Positions 6,038 to 7,632 of a stretch of DNA of 7,632 bases are shown here, one piece after another; position 1 is the stretch's first letter; each line of letters starts with the position of its first letter. The position numbers and the translations under genes were made by a program. Origin of the DNA: Gammaproteobacteria bacterium (GTDB lineage: Bacteria > Pseudomonadota > Gammaproteobacteria > Enterobacterales > Kangiellaceae); contig NVTT01000101.1 in the NCBI GenBank assembly GCA_002401655.1, positions 1 to 7,632 of the forward strand. The letters run 5' to 3'. The notes beneath the pieces were generated by a model. That model made no database searches, was not told the origin of the DNA, and was given only the letters and a program-made list of their open reading frames with translations.

Positions 6038-6746
6038 CATTATCCATTTGTCGTTTTAAATAGAATTCCGCCAAATGAAAATCATTTAAAGTATCAATAT
6101 CGACCGATTTTTCTTTATCCATAATAAAAGCGAAACAGTTTTTATTCAGTAAAAACTTATTTTGATTACGTAACTCCTCAATCAAAGTGATATAGATCGC
6201 GCCATTCAATCGATAGTAAATTTGTAGTTCTTGACTTCGTTTGTTATGTAAATCATTGGATAAAAATTCAGACAAAGACAAATCTTCTGGAAGAGTGTTA
6301 CTCCATAGCGGTGAATGTTCCATTTCACAAACTGAAACGATCCCGCTTGCACTTTTTTTATCAAATAATTCGAATGCTTTTATTATTTCTTTATTACTAC
6401 GCAGAGGTGAAGTCGGCTGAAGTAAAATTACAATATCGTAATGTTCGCCATCCTCCCCTAATTGATCTAAAGCATGTAAAGCGACGTCCAGTGACGTTGC
6501 ACTATCATTCGATAAGTTTTCAGGTCTCTCAAAAGGAACTTTTGCGCCGGAAGCAATAGAAATATTTGCTATATCTTTACAGTCCGTTGATACAACGACT
6601 GTATCGATAATATCACTTTCAAGTGCCGCTTCTATCGTCCATGTAATAAGTGGCTTTTCACCTAATGGTAAAATATTTTTTTGAGGTAAACGTTTACTCC
6701 CTCCACGTGCAGGAATAAGAGCTAAGACCCTTTTATCGTTTAACAT
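6030..6746 (-). CDS. legF: Acylneuraminate cytidylyltransferase, probably CMP-legionaminic acid synthetase
   Basis: A 238-residue enzyme that joins CTP and a nine-carbon nonulosonic acid to give the CMP-sugar used by sialyltransferase-like enzymes. Clear motifs are the CTP-binding loop IPARGGSKRLPQKN (11-24), VSTD (52-55), RPE (74-76), LLQPTSPLR (108-116), NGAIY (181-185), and the metal-binding segment SVDIDTLND (214-222, Asp216 and Asp218). Length and motif order match bacterial NeuA, PseF and LegF/PtmB. These cannot be told apart safely by motif alone, but the upstream gene is of the LegX/PtmE type, which is specific to the GDP-sugar route to legionaminic acid, so LegF is favoured. It starts 37 bp after that gene on the same strand and is likely in the same operon. 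The ATG has only a weak, distant GTGGG upstream. It appears to be the last gene of the operon. Confidence 0.88.
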   Translation of the reverse strand: MLNDKRVLALIPARGGSKRLPQKNILPLGEKPLITWTIEAALESDIIDTVVVSTDCKDIANISIASGAKVPFERPENLSNDSATSLDVALHALDQLGEDGEHYDIVILLQPTSPLRSNKEIIKAFELFDKKSASGIVSVCEMEHSPLWSNTLPEDLSLSEFLSNDLHNKRSQELQIYYRLNGAIYITLIEELRNQNKFLLNKNCFAFIMDKEKSVDIDTLNDFHLAEFYLKRQMDNEA

Positions 6747-6783
6747 AAATAGTTATAAACCCACAATATTTCAAAAATAATCA

Positions 6784-7632
6784 TTACAAACTTAAATTAC
6801 CAATATCTAATTGTGCTCTGTGGTAGTCGTCGGTTTGACCAATATCTAACCAATAATCATGAAAGGTATAATGGTTTACATTTTCATTTTCGCCTAGTTT
6901 TTCTTCTAACAAACTTGGCATATCAATGTAGACATTTTTTTCAACAGAATGAATAAGTGACGGCTCCAAAACATAAATACCCGCATTAACTGAATAGCGA
7001 TGAGTCGGTTTTTCGACCATTTTTTTTATGCTTATTCCTTCACTTTCAATGACGCCATAGGGAATTTTATATTCGTATTCCCTCACGCACATGGTTGCGC
7101 AGGCTTTATTACTTGAATGAAACTCTAATAGCTTGGAAAAATCTAGCGTAGTTAATATATCACCGTTAATTAAAATAGTTGGCAGTTCAATTAACTCGCT
7201 AGGCAATAAACCTAACGCGCCACCAGTACCGAGCGGTTTATCTTCATTAATGTAAGTGATATTAATTCCTAGCGAAGAACCATCTCCAAAATAATTTGTT
7301 ATTACTTCAGGCAAATAGTGAGTAGAAATATAGAAATTTTGAAAACCCGCGCGCCTAAAACGTAACAGGAGTGTTTCTAAAATAGGTTTGTCCCCAACCT
7401 TCAACATAGGTTTCGGGCAATGGTCGGTTAATGGTTTCAACCTTGTTCCAAAACCGCCAGCCATGATGAAAATGGGGTTTTCATATTGGGCATGTTGAAT
7501 TAAATCTTTAAGAGTAGCCAATCCAACAACATGCTTATCCTTCATCAACGGGATTGCTAAGATCCCTTTATTTTCCATTACGCTTAACACTTCTGATTTA
7601 CTTCTATTCACCGGTAGAGTGATAGGTGATGT
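6784..7632 (-). CDS. legX: CBS-domain nucleotidyltransferase, LegX/PtmE-like (5' end outside window)
   Basis: The frame is open to the right edge: seven more codons (TSPITLP) precede the GTG at 7609-7611, which is therefore probably internal. Counting from that GTG, residues 1-44 are the end of a CBS domain (MENKGILAIPLMKDKHVVGLA), and 46-275 form a sugar-phosphate nucleotidyltransferase. Key motifs are MAGGFGTRLKPLT (50-62), PKPML (66-70), GTGGA (128-132), INGD (148-151), EKP (200-202), NAGIYV (209-214) and YWLDIG (253-258). CBS domains fused to such a transferase are characteristic of PtmE/LegX, which makes GDP-glucosamine from glucosamine-1-phosphate at the start of CMP-legionaminic acid synthesis in Campylobacter. 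The full protein should be near 350 residues, with two CBS repeats starting outside the window. Other hexose-1-phosphate transferases with CBS domains remain possible. Confidence 0.85.
   Translation of the reverse strand, partial: TSPITLPVNRSKSEVLSVMENKGILAIPLMKDKHVVGLATLKDLIQHAQYENPIFIMAGGFGTRLKPLTDHCPKPMLKVGDKPILETLLLRFRRAGFQNFYISTHYLPEVITNYFGDGSSLGINITYINEDKPLGTGGALGLLPSELIELPTILINGDILTTLDFSKLLEFHSSNKACATMCVREYEYKIPYGVIESEGISIKKMVEKPTHRYSVNAGIYVLEPSLIHSVEKNVYIDMPSLLEEKLGENENVNHYTFHDYWLDIGQTDDYHRAQLDIGNLSL

Noticed and set aside
6311..6559. Plus-strand open frame inside the cytidylyltransferase gene
   Set aside because: The opposite strand encodes conserved CTP-binding and metal-binding motifs; this frame is an antisense shadow.
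7609..7611. GTG as the true start of the nucleotidyltransferase gene
   Set aside because: The frame stays open to the window edge, and starting here would leave half a CBS domain, so the gene almost certainly begins outside the window.

Overview
This AT-rich window carries eight protein genes, one of them open at the right edge, plus the edge of what looks like an insertion element at the left. The gene content suggests a Gram-negative bacterium, most likely an aquatic gammaproteobacterium. It includes a secreted LigE-type ATP-dependent DNA ligase, an MmcQ/YjbR protein, a PAP2 phosphatase with a signal sequence, and genes for a nonulosonic (sialic-like) acid. The organism is inferred; no rRNA or other marker gene is present.

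Left part (1-2591). Positions 20-81 can fold into a compact nested structure on the + strand: a three-tier stem followed directly by a GC-rich hairpin and TTTT. It lies against the 3' end of a minus-strand gene for a large exported protein. That gene ends within the hairpin, just where its sequence starts a 'LVDLL' stretch. From memory of the family, this stretch normally opens membrane segments of a much longer protein. The simplest reading is that a mobile element, perhaps of the IS200/IS605 (TnpB/omega RNA) type, inserted here and cut the gene short. Upstream on the same strand is an alpha/beta hydrolase of the MEST/haloalkane-dehalogenase-like group with an Asp nucleophile.

Middle part (2592-4778). 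A 90-bp AT-rich divergent spacer separates the hydrolase from a small PAP2 phosphatase gene on the + strand. Next on the + strand is a complete LigE-type ligase with a clear signal peptide. It converges on a minus-strand mmcQ/yjbR-like gene, with only 4 bp between the stop codons.

Right part (4664-7632). A family-4-like glycosyltransferase gene on the + strand has its own sigma70-like promoter. It converges, 9 bp apart, on the end of a minus-strand pair: a CBS-domain plus nucleotidyltransferase gene (LegX/PtmE type, running off the window) followed by an acylneuraminate cytidylyltransferase gene (LegF/PtmB type). LegX makes GDP-glucosamine and LegF makes the CMP-activated sugar in the Campylobacter-type legionaminic acid route. 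The window therefore probably holds the tail of a legionaminic-acid-type locus, used for flagellin or surface polysaccharide glycosylation. The other genes look like ordinary unlinked chromosomal genes. I see no CRISPR array, tRNA, rRNA, toxin-antitoxin pair or clear defence system. The most unusual feature is the structured left edge.
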